A model generated the notes under the pieces. That model saw only the letters and a program-made list of their open reading frames with translations, was not told the DNA's origin and did no database searches. A DNA stretch of 64,000 nucleotides from Sporolactobacillus vineae DSM 21990 = SL153 (GTDB lineage: Bacteria > Bacillota > Bacilli > Bacillales > Sporolactobacillaceae): assembly GCF_000377985.1 (NCBI RefSeq), contig NZ_KB899042.1:362784-426783 (forward strand), read 5' to 3'. Below, piece after piece: positions 53,646-62,182 of the stretch (position 1 is its first letter; each line of letters opens with the position of its first letter). Made by a program: the position numbers and the translations under genes.

Positions 53646-53996
53646 TTTGAAGAGATAAATGGATATTATGCGTCAATGCCGGCATCTTGCACCTCTGCTT
53701 TTATTCTCAGCCGGAACACTGTTTTATTTACATGGCAAAGGTGCTTCACAGTCAATAGACCAGTGAAACACCCGCATCGTTGTTTTGTATCTGATTAGAT
53801 AAATAGATTCACATTAGATTTTGTTGCTTCGCCCAGAAACCGGCCAAACCGCCGAACGTAACGCCATCGATGATTTCCTCACGTGCTACGCCCATTCACT
53901 CCATACTTATCATACAGGCAACCATTTTAACACCTGAGAACATATTTTCTTTTTTAGTCCTGATTCATTTCCCCGGCTTGTTGTCGGAAAGAAAGA
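53646..53996. other. Region holding a decayed gene between TetR and glutaredoxin genes
   Basis: 351 bp with no intact gene; it contains the DsrE-like remnant at 53809-53955 and otherwise nothing recognised. Confidence 0.6.
53809..53955 (-). pseudogene. Remnant of a DsrE/DsrF-like (YrkE-type) sulfur-carrier gene
   Basis: Read on the minus strand, one frame gives ENMFSGVKMVACMISME-stop-MGVAREEIIDGVTFGGLAGFWAKQ, closely matching the C-terminal part of DsrE/DsrF/DrsH-like proteins (consensus VKxxACxMSMDxMGxxxEELIDGVxxGGVAxxL). An in-frame TGA (53898-53896) interrupts the conserved region and the N-terminal half is absent (a stop lies just upstream). It is the last element of the persulfide gene cluster. 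Confidence 0.7.
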
Positions 53997-54230
53997 TTAG
54001 TCATGAATCAGACTCATAATCCGATTTGGATCAAATCCGAGTACCCATTGTCCATTCACGTTTGTTTGGGGTACGCCCATTTGTCCGGTTGTTTCGACAA
54101 GACGCTGACCGGCAGCCGGGTCTTGCTGGACATTCACTTCTTTAAAAAGCAGCCCTTTTTCTCTCAGAAAGTTTTTTACCATATGGCAGAAGGGACAGGT
54201 ATTAGTCGTATACACAGTAATTTCATTCAT
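53997..54230 (-). CDS. Glutaredoxin-family protein
   Basis: A 77-residue thioredoxin-fold protein with TTNTCPFCHMVKNFL (Cys12 and Cys15) and the cis-proline loop GVPQTNVNG. It is like the small glutaredoxin/NrdH-YruB proteins. Position after the CoA-disulfide reductase-rhodanese gene (140-bp gap) suggests a part in thiol persulfide reduction (inference). Confidence 0.88.
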   Translation of the reverse strand: MNEITVYTTNTCPFCHMVKNFLREKGLLFKEVNVQQDPAAGQRLVETTGQMGVPQTNVNGQWVLGFDPNRIMSLIHD

Positions 54231-54370
54231 CGTTAATTACTCCTTTAAAAGTTTTTTCACTCTTAATCAGTCAATCGTTTAATTATTAATCGTCGCTCGG
54301 ATCATTTATTTATTGCACTTCTGTAACCGCTGCCCGCTTCATCGAATGAATAAATTATTCTTCTTTCCTG

Positions 54371-56020
54371 TCATCCCGTTACTTTTTCCGGAAAAACAGT
54401 TTTGTACAGTTTATATCCTCCATCTAGATTCTTAACCCGATAGCCTTTCTGAGCAAGAATACGAGATGCGAGATAGCCGCGGAGGCCCACCTGACAAGTC
54501 ACAATCAAATCACGGTTTTTCGGAATCTCACGTAATCGTTCACGAAGATCGTCCAAAGGAATATTCACCGCTCCCCGGATGGTTCCGTTCCCGTATTCCT
54601 GTGCTGTCCGAACATCAATGAGCATTGCCCCCTGTTCTACCAGCCGGTCGACCTCATTCCACTGAACATGCTGCACTTTGCCTTCCAGCAGATTTTCTGA
54701 CGCATAACCGATTAAATTAACCGGAGCCTTTGCTGAGTTAAACGGCGGCGCATAGGCAAGTTCAAGCTCAGTCAGGTCATGAACCGTCATCTGTCCATGG
54801 ATCGCCGCGGCAAGCACATCGATGGTTTTATCGATCCCCTTTTTGCCAACCGCCTGAGCACCCAGTAGCTTTCCCGATTCCGGATCAAAGAGCAGCTTAA
54901 GTGTCATCTGCGAGCTGCCCGGATAATAAGACGCGTGATCCGGCGGACTGGTATGCAGCGCTTCATAAGGGATCTGATATCTCTGCAGCATTTTTTCACT
55001 TAATCCTGTCACAGCGGCAGATGTATCAAAAACTTTCACAATGGATGTACCCAGAGTCCCCTTGTAACTACGCTTTATACCGCTTAGAATATCAGCAACC
55101 ATTCGTCCCTGGCGATTGGCCGGTGAGGCGAGTGGAATAACTGCTGCTTTCCCGCTGACTGTCTGAGTCACTTCGATTGCATCACCGATCGCATAGATAT
55201 TTGGATCACTGGTCTGTAGCTGATCATTAACCGATATGCTGCGGCGGATACCCAGCGCTAATCCTGCTTGCTCAGCTAGGGCTGATTCAGGAACGACGCC
55301 GACTGATAAAAGAGTCAAATCTGTCGCTTTGCGCTGTCCATCATCCATCACCAGAACGGTACCCTTTTTCTCAAAACCCATGACGGTTTTTCCTTTGAGT
55401 ACCTCAATACCGTGCTCTTTCAGTTCAGCTTCTACGCTGGCCGCCATTTCCAGGTCAAGCGGGGGAAGAACTTGATGCTCCCGTTCAATGATCGTCACTT
55501 TAGGTCCGCGTTCTGCAAGGTTCTCGGCCATTTCCATGCCGATAAAACCGGCACCGATGATCACGGCACGATCCACTTGATGCTGCTGCAAATCGTGAAC
55601 AATGCGTTCAGCATCCGGAACATCGCGTAGCGTGAACACATGCTCCGCCTGGTCCATTCCTTTAATTGGCGGACGCATCGGGTGCGCCCCGGTTGAGAGG
55701 ATCAAAGCGTCATAGGTTTCTTTATAAGTCTTTCCATGATGAGTAATGGTCACTTTCTTTTGTTCTCGATCAATATGTGTTGCTTCACTTTCTGTCCGCA
55801 CATCCAGACGAAAACGCTGGTACAGCTTTTCCGCCGTCTGCACAAGCAGCTGTGACTGTTCCCGAATCACACCGCCAATAAAATAAGGAAGGCCGCAGTT
55901 GGCAAAAGAAACATAAGGACCACGTTCCACGACAATAATTTCTGCTTCTTCATTTAATCGGCGGAGCCGCGTGGCTGCCGACATCCCGCCGGCCACCCCG
56001 CCAATGATGACGTATTTCAT
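54371..56020 (-). CDS. cdr: CoA-disulfide reductase with C-terminal rhodanese domain
   Basis: A 549-residue flavoprotein. FAD motif VIIGGVAGGMSAATRLRR at the N-terminus, active cysteine Cys42 in SFANCGLPYF, second dinucleotide motif VIIGAGFIGMEMAENLAE, and SVGVVPESALA. The last about 100 residues are a rhodanese with Cys509 in TCQVGLRGYLASR. Such enzymes (Bacillus anthracis CoADR-RHD type) reduce CoA disulfide or CoA persulfide with NADH or NADPH. ATG 56020 has AAGGGGAT 8 nt upstream. It is 13 bp after a single-domain rhodanese and downstream of the second CstR-type operator. Confidence 0.93.
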   Translation of the reverse strand: MKYVIIGGVAGGMSAATRLRRLNEEAEIIVVERGPYVSFANCGLPYFIGGVIREQSQLLVQTAEKLYQRFRLDVRTESEATHIDREQKKVTITHHGKTYKETYDALILSTGAHPMRPPIKGMDQAEHVFTLRDVPDAERIVHDLQQHQVDRAVIIGAGFIGMEMAENLAERGPKVTIIEREHQVLPPLDLEMAASVEAELKEHGIEVLKGKTVMGFEKKGTVLVMDDGQRKATDLTLLSVGVVPESALAEQAGLALGIRRSISVNDQLQTSDPNIYAIGDAIEVTQTVSGKAAVIPLASPANRQGRMVADILSGIKRSYKGTLGTSIVKVFDTSAAVTGLSEKMLQRYQIPYEALHTSPPDHASYYPGSSQMTLKLLFDPESGKLLGAQAVGKKGIDKTIDVLAAAIHGQMTVHDLTELELAYAPPFNSAKAPVNLIGYASENLLEGKVQHVQWNEVDRLVEQGAMLIDVRTAQEYGNGTIRGAVNIPLDDLRERLREIPKNRDLIVTCQVGLRGYLASRILAQKGYRVKNLDGGYKLYKTVFPEKVTG

Positions 56021-56033
56021 TGCGTTTATCCCC

Positions 56034-56336
56034 TTAGCGTTCAATCGGTCCGTGCCAGTTCATCATCCCACCGGCCATATTTTTTACCTTAAATCCATTT
56101 GCAGACAGGATGGCAGACGCCACATCGCTTCTGTTTCCGGACTGACAAACCATGATGTGTTCCTGCTCTTTGTTGATTTCACCGATTCGGTTCTGAATTT
56201 CATTTACCGAAATATTAATCGCCCCCGGAATATGTCCCCCGGCAAATTCAAACGGTTCACGAACGTCAATAATACTTAACGGTGTATGGTTGCGCACCAA
56301 ACGTTCGACATCTTCAGGTGTCAGTTCTTCATACAT
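56034..56336 (-). CDS. Single-domain rhodanese
   Basis: A 100-residue sulfurtransferase with IIDVREPFEFAGGHIPGAINI and the active loop CQSGNRS (Cys64). It carries sulfane sulfur as a cysteine persulfide. Its start has GGAGGAG 8 nt upstream. The second CstR-type operator is 47 bp before it, so it can head its own transcript with cdr. Confidence 0.93.
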   Translation of the reverse strand: MYEELTPEDVERLVRNHTPLSIIDVREPFEFAGGHIPGAINISVNEIQNRIGEINKEQEHIMVCQSGNRSDVASAILSANGFKVKNMAGGMMNWHGPIER

Positions 56337-56382
56337 GCTGTTCTCCTCCTTGGATCATTTCTTATCAAAACCTGCGCAGTGC

Positions 56383-56400
56383 TATACCCCATTGGGTATA
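56383..56400. promoter_or_regulatory. Second CstR/CsoR-type operator
   Basis: TATACCCCATTGGGTATA: perfect 7-bp arms around CATT. Same layout as the operator at 57063-57078. It lies between the two rhodanese genes. Confidence 0.8.
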
Positions 56401-56418
56401 ATTTACTCCATAAAAAAA

Positions 56419-56736
56419 CTACCAGCGATTCATCCCGCCGCGCACATTGGTCACTTTTTCATAGCCCGCTTTTTTCAAAAGCTTGCAGGCGACTGAGCTT
56501 CTCATACCGCTTTGACAAATGACGACGACTTCTTTTTCTTTCGGGATCTTGTTGAGATGATTTTTCAAAGTTTGCAGCGAAATATTGATAAAGCCTGGAA
56601 TGGATCGACTGCTGAACTCCGGCTTTGTGCGTACATCAAGAAAGTATTTCCCCTTTTTATCAGGCAGATAGGTCTCTTTTAATTCCGAAGTACTTATCTT
56701 CTTAATTTTGGGTTTGCAAAAGAACGGGCATTTCAT
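56419..56736 (-). CDS. Single-domain rhodanese, cysteine-extended
   Basis: A 105-residue rhodanese with YFLDVRTKPEFSSRSIPGFINI and active loop CQSGMRS (Cys74). Unlike its neighbour it has an N-terminal extension MKCPFFCKPK with two more cysteines. ATG 56736 has AGAGGAAA about 10 nt upstream. It follows cstR by 47 bp. The two rhodaneses differ enough to be separate family members rather than a recent duplication. Confidence 0.9.
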   Translation of the reverse strand: MKCPFFCKPKIKKISTSELKETYLPDKKGKYFLDVRTKPEFSSRSIPGFINISLQTLKNHLNKIPKEKEVVVICQSGMRSSVACKLLKKAGYEKVTNVRGGMNRW

Positions 56737-56783
56737 ATTTATTTTTCCTCTTTTCACCATTCGATTCACCGCGTTTTGATCCC

Positions 56784-57047
56784 TTAGCGACTTTTCACCA
56801 GCATTTGAACCGCTTCATTTACGATGGATTCAGTTGATCCTTTACCGTTCTCAATCTGCTCCCGCAGACAAGCTTCCAGATTCTTTCCTATGACTAAACC
56901 AAGTGCACGATCCATTGCCGTACGGGCAGCAGTCATCTGGGTCACCACACTGCGGCAGTCTTCACCTTGTTCCATCATGTTGAGAATCCCGCGGATCTGA
57001 CCATCAATTCGTTTCAATCGATTTTTCATTTGCGCTGTATACTCCAT
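56784..57047 (-). CDS. cstR: CsoR/CstR-family persulfide-sensing repressor
   Basis: An 87-residue all-helical DUF156 protein. The two sensing cysteines are Cys31 (EQGEDCRSVVTQ) and Cys60 (GKNLEACLRE), the same numbers as in Staphylococcus CstR, and the copper-binding histidine of CsoR is absent from the second helix, where GLVIGKNLEAC stands. This and the sulfur-transfer genes behind it indicate a sulfane-sulfur sensor rather than a copper sensor. ATG 57047 has GAGGAGGG 7 nt upstream; an in-frame TTG two codons earlier is unlikely. Confidence 0.88.
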   Translation of the reverse strand: MEYTAQMKNRLKRIDGQIRGILNMMEQGEDCRSVVTQMTAARTAMDRALGLVIGKNLEACLREQIENGKGSTESIVNEAVQMLVKSR

Positions 57048-57062
57048 GAGCAATCCCTCCTC

Positions 57063-57078
57063 ATACCCCTATGGGTAT
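57063..57078. promoter_or_regulatory. First CstR/CsoR-type operator
   Basis: ATACCCCTATGGGTAT: perfect 6-bp arms around CTAT, overlapping the cstR -10 element and ending 15 bp before the ATG. Confidence 0.82.
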
Positions 57079-57105
57079 AATAATGGATGCATTTTTCTCT
57101 GTCAA
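57077..57105 (-). promoter_or_regulatory. cstR promoter
   Basis: Perfect TTGACA (57100-57105), 17-bp spacer, TATTAT (57077-57082) on the minus strand. The -10 element overlaps the operator, so bound repressor would block polymerase. Confidence 0.85.
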
Positions 57106-57260
57106 ATAATAAGACAGTCTGGGATAAGCCAAATAATTGGGATATCCTTTAAATTCCTAAAAACGAAGTAAAGAACCAGTTATCCAGCAATTTGCAGACA
57201 TCCGGCATTCACGCTATTATGGGATGAGCAATGCCGATAAACAGACTAGAGAGGATACCA

Positions 57261-58427
57261 ATGACAGATTACCTGAAGCTGAAAGAACAGCTGATTGCAT
57301 ACAGTAAAGAAATTGGTGTGGACAAGATTGGTTTCACAACGGCGGATCCGTTCACTGAATTAAAGTCACAGCTCCGCCGTCAGCAGGAACTCGGTTATCA
57401 GTCCGGATTCGAGGAGAAGAATATTAAGAAAAGAACCGAGCCGACTCTGCTCATGGAGAAAGCACAATCCATCATTGCGATCGCTATGGCGTATCCGAAG
57501 AAAATGGCTGAACGTCTGCCGAACCGAACCGGTCATCGCCGCGGCGCGTTTGCCCGTGTCTCCTGGGGGTTGGACTATCATGTGATTCTTCGCGGGCGTC
57601 TGCAGAAGCTCGGCGAATATCTTGTCCGTGCGGTGCCCGGTGCCAAATATAAGAGCATGGTCGACACCGGGGAACTCTCCGACCGGGCGGTAGCTGAACG
57701 CGCCGGCATCGGCTGGGTGGGAAAAAACACGAATCTGATTACTAAAGAATTCGGCTCCTATGTCTATCTCGGCGAAATGCTGACAACGATCCCGTTTCCT
57801 CCGGACAAACCGGCCGCCGACCTGTGCGGCGACTGCACGATTTGCGTCGACCACTGCCCGACCAGAGCGCTAATCCAGGGCGGTCAGCTCAACAGTCACC
57901 GCTGCATCGCCTATCTCACGCAGACAAAGCAGGAACTCCCGGAGCAATATAAAAAAGCACTCGGTAACCGTCTCTACGGCTGCGACACCTGTCAGCAGGT
58001 CTGCCCGTACAATCGTGATGTCGACAGCCATTTTCACCCGGAGATGGAGCCGGATCCGGAACTGGCCCGTCCCTTGCTGACGCCGCTGCTTTCGCTGTCC
58101 AACCGTGAATTCAAGGAAACATATGGTCCGCTCTCCGGCTCTTGGCGGGGGAAAAAGCCAATCCAGCGCAACGCCATTGTCGCACTCGGCAATTATAAAG
58201 AAACCGCTGCCGCACCGGAGCTCGTGCGTCTACTTGGAAAAGATCCGCGTCCGGTGATCCGTCGCACGGTCACCTGGGCACTCCAGCAAATGTGGGACCG
58301 GATTGAGCCCCGACTGCGCACGAAGATCGTCCAATCCTTAGAAAAACTGCTTGCAACAGAAACGGATGAGAAAGTTTATCAGTGGATCGAAGAACGGCTG
58401 AACATGGAAAAGCGCCGCCAAAAATAG
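57261..58427 (+). CDS. queG: Epoxyqueuosine reductase
   Basis: A 388-residue cobalamin and Fe-S enzyme for the last step of queuosine synthesis in tRNA. Two ferredoxin-type cysteine sets are present, CGDCTICVDHCPTRAL and CDTCQQVCPYNRDV, preceded by the conserved VDTGELSDRAVAERAGIGWVGKN. The C-terminal about 70 residues form a HEAT-like repeat (IRRTVTWALQQMW) as in Bacillus QueG. ATG 57261 has GAGAGGAT 4-11 nt upstream; a start ten codons earlier is not supported. Confidence 0.95.
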   Translation: MTDYLKLKEQLIAYSKEIGVDKIGFTTADPFTELKSQLRRQQELGYQSGFEEKNIKKRTEPTLLMEKAQSIIAIAMAYPKKMAERLPNRTGHRRGAFARVSWGLDYHVILRGRLQKLGEYLVRAVPGAKYKSMVDTGELSDRAVAERAGIGWVGKNTNLITKEFGSYVYLGEMLTTIPFPPDKPAADLCGDCTICVDHCPTRALIQGGQLNSHRCIAYLTQTKQELPEQYKKALGNRLYGCDTCQQVCPYNRDVDSHFHPEMEPDPELARPLLTPLLSLSNREFKETYGPLSGSWRGKKPIQRNAIVALGNYKETAAAPELVRLLGKDPRPVIRRTVTWALQQMWDRIEPRLRTKIVQSLEKLLATETDEKVYQWIEERLNMEKRRQK

Positions 58428-58708
58428 CCATTTCCCAGAAGAAGGCAGGAATTTCCTTTCCCGGGAAATAGTTTTTGAGCGACCGGGAAAGTTGAAAACA
58501 AAATGAATGAGCATATCTTCTTGTAATGACGATTGAAGCAAGATTCACAGTAGATTTTCCCCGTCGTATCTCTGACAAGTTGGTTAAGGATCTGTTCCGT
58601 TTCCCCATCCCAAGACTTTTTCGGTGATTCAGCCAGTACACACATAAATTCTCCAGGCTGAATGGTTTTGCCACACCCGCTGCATTTCAGAACAGATTGT
58701 CTTTTCAT
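58379..58708 (-). CDS. Small zinc-ribbon protein of unknown function
   Basis: The reliable part is residues 1-63: MKRQSVLKCSGCGKTIQPGEF and later IYCESCFNRHYKK form two CxxC knuckles, as in a family of about 65-residue Bacillales proteins. The frame continues 46 residues further, overlapping the end of queG by 49 bp and a terminator-like palindrome; that tail looks unconserved and may come from loss of the original stop. The start ATG 58708 has only a weak ribosome site. Confidence 0.55.
   Translation of the reverse strand: MKRQSVLKCSGCGKTIQPGEFMCVLAESPKKSWDGETEQILNQLVRDTTGKIYCESCFNRHYKKICSFILFSTFPVAQKLFPGKGNSCLLLGNGYFWRRFSMFSRSSIH
58450..58476 (+). terminator. Possible terminator of queG
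   Basis: ATTTCC/GGAAAT stem (the core TTTCCCGGGAAA is a palindrome) followed by AGTTTTTG. Weak, and inside the convergent reading frame. Confidence 0.45.
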
Positions 58709-58902
58709 CGACGAAAACAAACCCAGTTTTCCCGCCTTCTTTAAGTTCGCCAATTGAATTATTAGGATAGTAAAATATTTGTCTTCACCAAAGGGTATTC
58801 ATCATGGAAAACCACACTTGGTTAAAGTGCAAAGCCGATCGAATTAACTCTGAGCTGGTCTCAAAACCATGATCATTTGGAAACAGCTACGTCTTTCATC
58901 AA

Positions 58903-60042
58903 TCACCTTAAACTATGTGTCGCAAACGTTGAGAGCGCAGCAAGAATGCCGACCAGAATATCCGGAGGAATGCCCAGCCATTTTTGAAAACGGAAACACG
59001 CCTTTTCGGCACTTTCCGAATGATAGGGCACAAGAATAAAGAAATCGTTCACTGAGATGTCCCGGAACAATGTCCGCAGCCATCTGTTCATGAACCAGAT
59101 AAAAAGAACGTAGACAGCCCACTTCAGACCGACGGGGAGAAACAACACCGCAAGACAGGTAATGCCAATCAGTCTATAGTATAAAGAAAGATGGGCCTTA
59201 TTCCGTAGCACCGATTTCAGAAGGAATTCGAGCAAGCCGTTTGCTTCGCTGCGTTCTCTGAAGAAGCGGCTGGAGTTCCGAAAAAACAGAAACGGCTTCT
59301 TTCGTCTGCTCGCCCGCGGTTTCGGAATCTCATTTGTGTAACGCAGAATGAGGCGGGTCAGGCGAGAGTGCGCATCATACTCGGCTTCAAGATCTTTCTC
59401 CCAATGATTGATTTTGGAAAAGCTGTGCACATTCAGCCAGAGTAATATGGCCCAGAAAATCCCTCCGAAAATCGCCCACAGCATCGGGGAAGCATTGATC
59501 AAAAGTGTTCCTGCCAGACTGAAACTGAGAAAACGAAACAGCCAGCGAATAATGACCTGATCGATTGATTTTTTGATCATCATTACTGTAAGTTTAAACG
59601 CGCTGGCCAGCAGCATCAGGCTAAGAATCTGCTGTACCGTATACTGATCAATCCCGATCAGAACCGGAAGCGCGACAGCCAGCAGAAGACACTCGACCAG
59701 GAAGAGTACAAACATAGAGTAAATAAAGCTGTCACGCTTTAACTGACGGATTGCTTTCCTCCGCTGAATCAGAAAAAGCAAATCGGCATCAAGAAGGCCG
59801 GTTCTGAGCGTTCCATTGCCTGAAAGGATCAGCAGCAGTAAAAGAACGATTGAAACAGGGATCCGGGCATTCCAGTATATGTGGATGTTCCGCCAGACAT
59901 CAGCGTAGATAAATGGAATGATGACAGCAGACGGTATCGCCAGATAAAGCATAATCGACCAGTCGACAATCGTCTTCAAGACTCGTTGCTGATAGTGGAA
60001 TTCGCTGACCACCCTCCGAAAAAACAGCTTATTCCCCGACAT
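58903..60042 (-). CDS. ecsB: ABC transporter membrane subunit, EcsB-like
   Basis: A 379-residue protein with paired hydrophobic segments near 25-75, 105-185 and 300-330 and the EcsB-type beginning KLFFRRVVSEFHYQQRVLKTIVDWSIMLYL. EcsB with EcsA forms an exporter involved in protein secretion, competence and regulated proteolysis in Bacillus. Its start overlaps the ATPase gene by 14 bp. It is shorter than Bacillus EcsB (about 408), so orthology is likely but not certain. Confidence 0.75.
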   Translation of the reverse strand: MSGNKLFFRRVVSEFHYQQRVLKTIVDWSIMLYLAIPSAVIIPFIYADVWRNIHIYWNARIPVSIVLLLLLILSGNGTLRTGLLDADLLFLIQRRKAIRQLKRDSFIYSMFVLFLVECLLLAVALPVLIGIDQYTVQQILSLMLLASAFKLTVMMIKKSIDQVIIRWLFRFLSFSLAGTLLINASPMLWAIFGGIFWAILLWLNVHSFSKINHWEKDLEAEYDAHSRLTRLILRYTNEIPKPRASRRKKPFLFFRNSSRFFRERSEANGLLEFLLKSVLRNKAHLSLYYRLIGITCLAVLFLPVGLKWAVYVLFIWFMNRWLRTLFRDISVNDFFILVPYHSESAEKACFRFQKWLGIPPDILVGILAALSTFATHSLR

Positions 60043-60736
60043 CGGATTCGTCCTCCGTCAATAAATCAAAACAATCCAGCAATGATCCATTTATTAAACC
60101 GCTGTGTGCCCTGATTTCTCCCAGTGTTCCCTGGAAAATCATATGCCCGTCGGAAATGAGTATAAACCGGTCACAAATTTTCTCCGCCGTATCAAGGACA
60201 TGTGTCGACATCAAAATTCCCGCTCCGTTCGCCTTTGCTTGCTGGAGCGACTGAAGCAGCCGTTTCACCGCCCGCGGATCAAGGCCCATAAAAGGTTCGT
60301 CAACAATGTACAGTTTTGCCTGCCGCAGAAAGGCAAGAACCAGCATCACCTTTTGCTGCATACCCTTCGAAAAATTTTCAGGATACTGGTGGATCACGCG
60401 AGTCAGTTGAAATCGTGCAAGCAGTTGATGTGCGAGATTCATATAAGCTGACTCGTCGGTATTCAACGTCGTGAACAAGAACTCGATGTACTCCCAGAGC
60501 GTCATCCGTTCATAGAGCAGCGGACGTTCCGGAATATAAGCATAATCTGAGACTTTGCAAGTTCCTTTAACACTTTTGACCGTACCGAGAATTGACTTGA
60601 TCGTTGTGCTCTTCCCAGCCCCGTTCGGCCCGATCAAGCCGACCAGTTCACCAGCATCTATTGAAAAATGAATATCCTTCAATACAGGATCATCAGCGCT
60701 GTAGCCTGCTTCATTAATCGCAACCGATAAAAGCAT
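60029..60736 (-). CDS. ecsA: ABC transporter ATPase, EcsA-like
   Basis: A 235-residue ATPase with Walker A LIGPNGAGKSTTIKS, a signature FSKGMQQKVMLVLAFL in place of LSGGQ, Walker B LYIVDEPFMGLDP and switch MSTHVLDTAEK. The FSKGM signature is characteristic of EcsA. It is translated in overlap with ecsB. In Bacillus an HIT protein gene (hit) is divergent from ecsA; here none is adjacent. Confidence 0.85.
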   Translation of the reverse strand: MLLSVAINEAGYSADDPVLKDIHFSIDAGELVGLIGPNGAGKSTTIKSILGTVKSVKGTCKVSDYAYIPERPLLYERMTLWEYIEFLFTTLNTDESAYMNLAHQLLARFQLTRVIHQYPENFSKGMQQKVMLVLAFLRQAKLYIVDEPFMGLDPRAVKRLLQSLQQAKANGAGILMSTHVLDTAEKICDRFILISDGHMIFQGTLGEIRAHSGLINGSLLDCFDLLTEDESDVGE

Positions 60737-60811
60737 CGAATTCCTTCTCTCGTTTCATGATCACACTCAGTTTGAAAGAACAAAAATCGGAAAGTCGATA
60801 AACATCATCAA

Positions 60812-61324
60812 TCAGAGTTCAATCCAGTAGCGCTGAGTCACCCGTTCCGAACTTTGGACCTCATTTTCCAGCATGCCGCCATTCCGGATAATCGTTCTTG
60901 CGGAAGCTGTGTTGTTTTTGTCGCAGGTGAGAAGAACGTGTTTCAAATGCTGTTCACGAGCTTTTTCAAGTGCGAGCGCCAGCATCTTTGTCGCGCAGCC
61001 TTTGCGCCGCTCGGAAGGACGAACACCGTAACCGATGTGTCCGCCGATACTGAAGAGAGCATCGTTTAACTCATGACGCAGATGAATCGCTCCGTAGAGA
61101 CGATGATTTTCATCGGCTAAAAAATACAATGTGGCCGGAACCCAGCCCCGCTGACGGATAGCATCCGTCTTTCCTTCATTTAAGAACGCCAGAAATTCCG
61201 GGTATGCGCGTTCTCCCTTGTCTGACGCACTGGGAATAATTTCTTCGCCAGACTTTTTCCATTCGGACCAATAGCTGTCAAACGCCTCTTCCAGATCAGG
61301 AGTCAGTTCCACTAATTGAAACAT
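60812..61324 (-). CDS. GNAT-family N-acetyltransferase
   Basis: A 170-residue protein with the acetyl-CoA loop YGVRPSERRKGCATKMLALALEKA and the following LLTCDKNNTASARTIIRNGG, as in the group near RimJ/YkkB. The acceptor substrate is unknown. Monocistronic by position. Confidence 0.88.
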   Translation of the reverse strand: MFQLVELTPDLEEAFDSYWSEWKKSGEEIIPSASDKGERAYPEFLAFLNEGKTDAIRQRGWVPATLYFLADENHRLYGAIHLRHELNDALFSIGGHIGYGVRPSERRKGCATKMLALALEKAREQHLKHVLLTCDKNNTASARTIIRNGGMLENEVQSSERVTQRYWIEL

Positions 61325-61437
61325 GTAATCACCCTATGTATCTCAGAGTTTCGTCTTTCTTATGAAATTAATCATAGCATAGTCATCTAGTTTATAGACT
61401 GGTGCGCCATAAATCACTAAGATTTCTGGAAAATTAG

Positions 61438-62064
61438 TCACATCAAGGAAAAGATCAACGTTGCAATCAGATAACCGGCAATCAGCCAAATCATGATTGC
61501 AGATAATTTGTTGACCACAAACAATGACTTATTTAAGAATGGCATTTGTCCCAGCAGTTTCCCGGCAAAAGCAAGACTGAAGAACCAGATCCAGGAAACA
61601 AGCGCACAGGCAAGGGCAAATGCCCACTTAGCCCATCCAGTATAATTTAACGCATTGGTTCCGATCACGCCGACCGTATCCAGAATAGCATGCGGATTGA
61701 GCAAAGAGACGGAAGCGGCGTACAGGATCCGTTTTCCTGCCGGCAGCAGCGGAACATGATCGTTACCGATCCGGGACGCACTCATCCAGATTCTGCTCCC
61801 AATCACCACGAGGAACGCACTTCCTGCCAGCAAGAACACATTTTTCAAAAAGGGGGCGTGTAAAATAACCAGTGAAACACCTTCGACGGCAATCACAATC
61901 AAAAAAGTATCGGAAAGTGCCGCAGTCACGATCGCCGGCAACGTGCTGATCAGCGTTCTCGAATGGACACCCTGAATAAAAATGAAGATATTTTGCGCAC
62001 CTAACGGAAGAATCAGGCTGAGCGCGAGCAGAAAACCATGTACTATGGCAACGAGCACCATCAT
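61438..62064 (-). CDS. LysE/ArgO-family amino acid exporter
   Basis: A 208-residue protein with six membrane segments, the family words LPLGAQNIFIFIQG and SLLNPHAILDTVGVIGT (NPHA). It exports basic or other amino acids. The gene begins ATGATG after AAGGAGGT, so translation may start at the second ATG (62061). It is divergent from a MocR regulator, an arrangement like yisU-yisV in Bacillus. Confidence 0.9.
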   Translation of the reverse strand: MMVLVAIVHGFLLALSLILPLGAQNIFIFIQGVHSRTLISTLPAIVTAALSDTFLIVIAVEGVSLVILHAPFLKNVFLLAGSAFLVVIGSRIWMSASRIGNDHVPLLPAGKRILYAASVSLLNPHAILDTVGVIGTNALNYTGWAKWAFALACALVSWIWFFSLAFAGKLLGQMPFLNKSLFVVNKLSAIMIWLIAGYLIATLIFSLM

Positions 62065-62182
62065 TACCTCCTTCGGAAATTATTTTCCTCCAAGGGTCAC
62101 GGTCTGTCACCAGCCAAAACGAAATAAATGGCCCAGCCAAATTGTGATACGATAAAAGCAACAAGCTGATAGGAAGATGACG

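Noticed and set aside
53896..53898. TGA in the DsrE-like remnant as a selenocysteine or tryptophan codon
   Set aside because: The N-terminal half of the protein is also missing, so decay explains the stop better than recoding.
56784..57047. Repressor as a copper-responsive CsoR
   Set aside because: Cys31 and Cys60 match CstR numbering, the copper-binding histidine is absent, and neighbours are sulfur-transfer genes with no copper ATPase.
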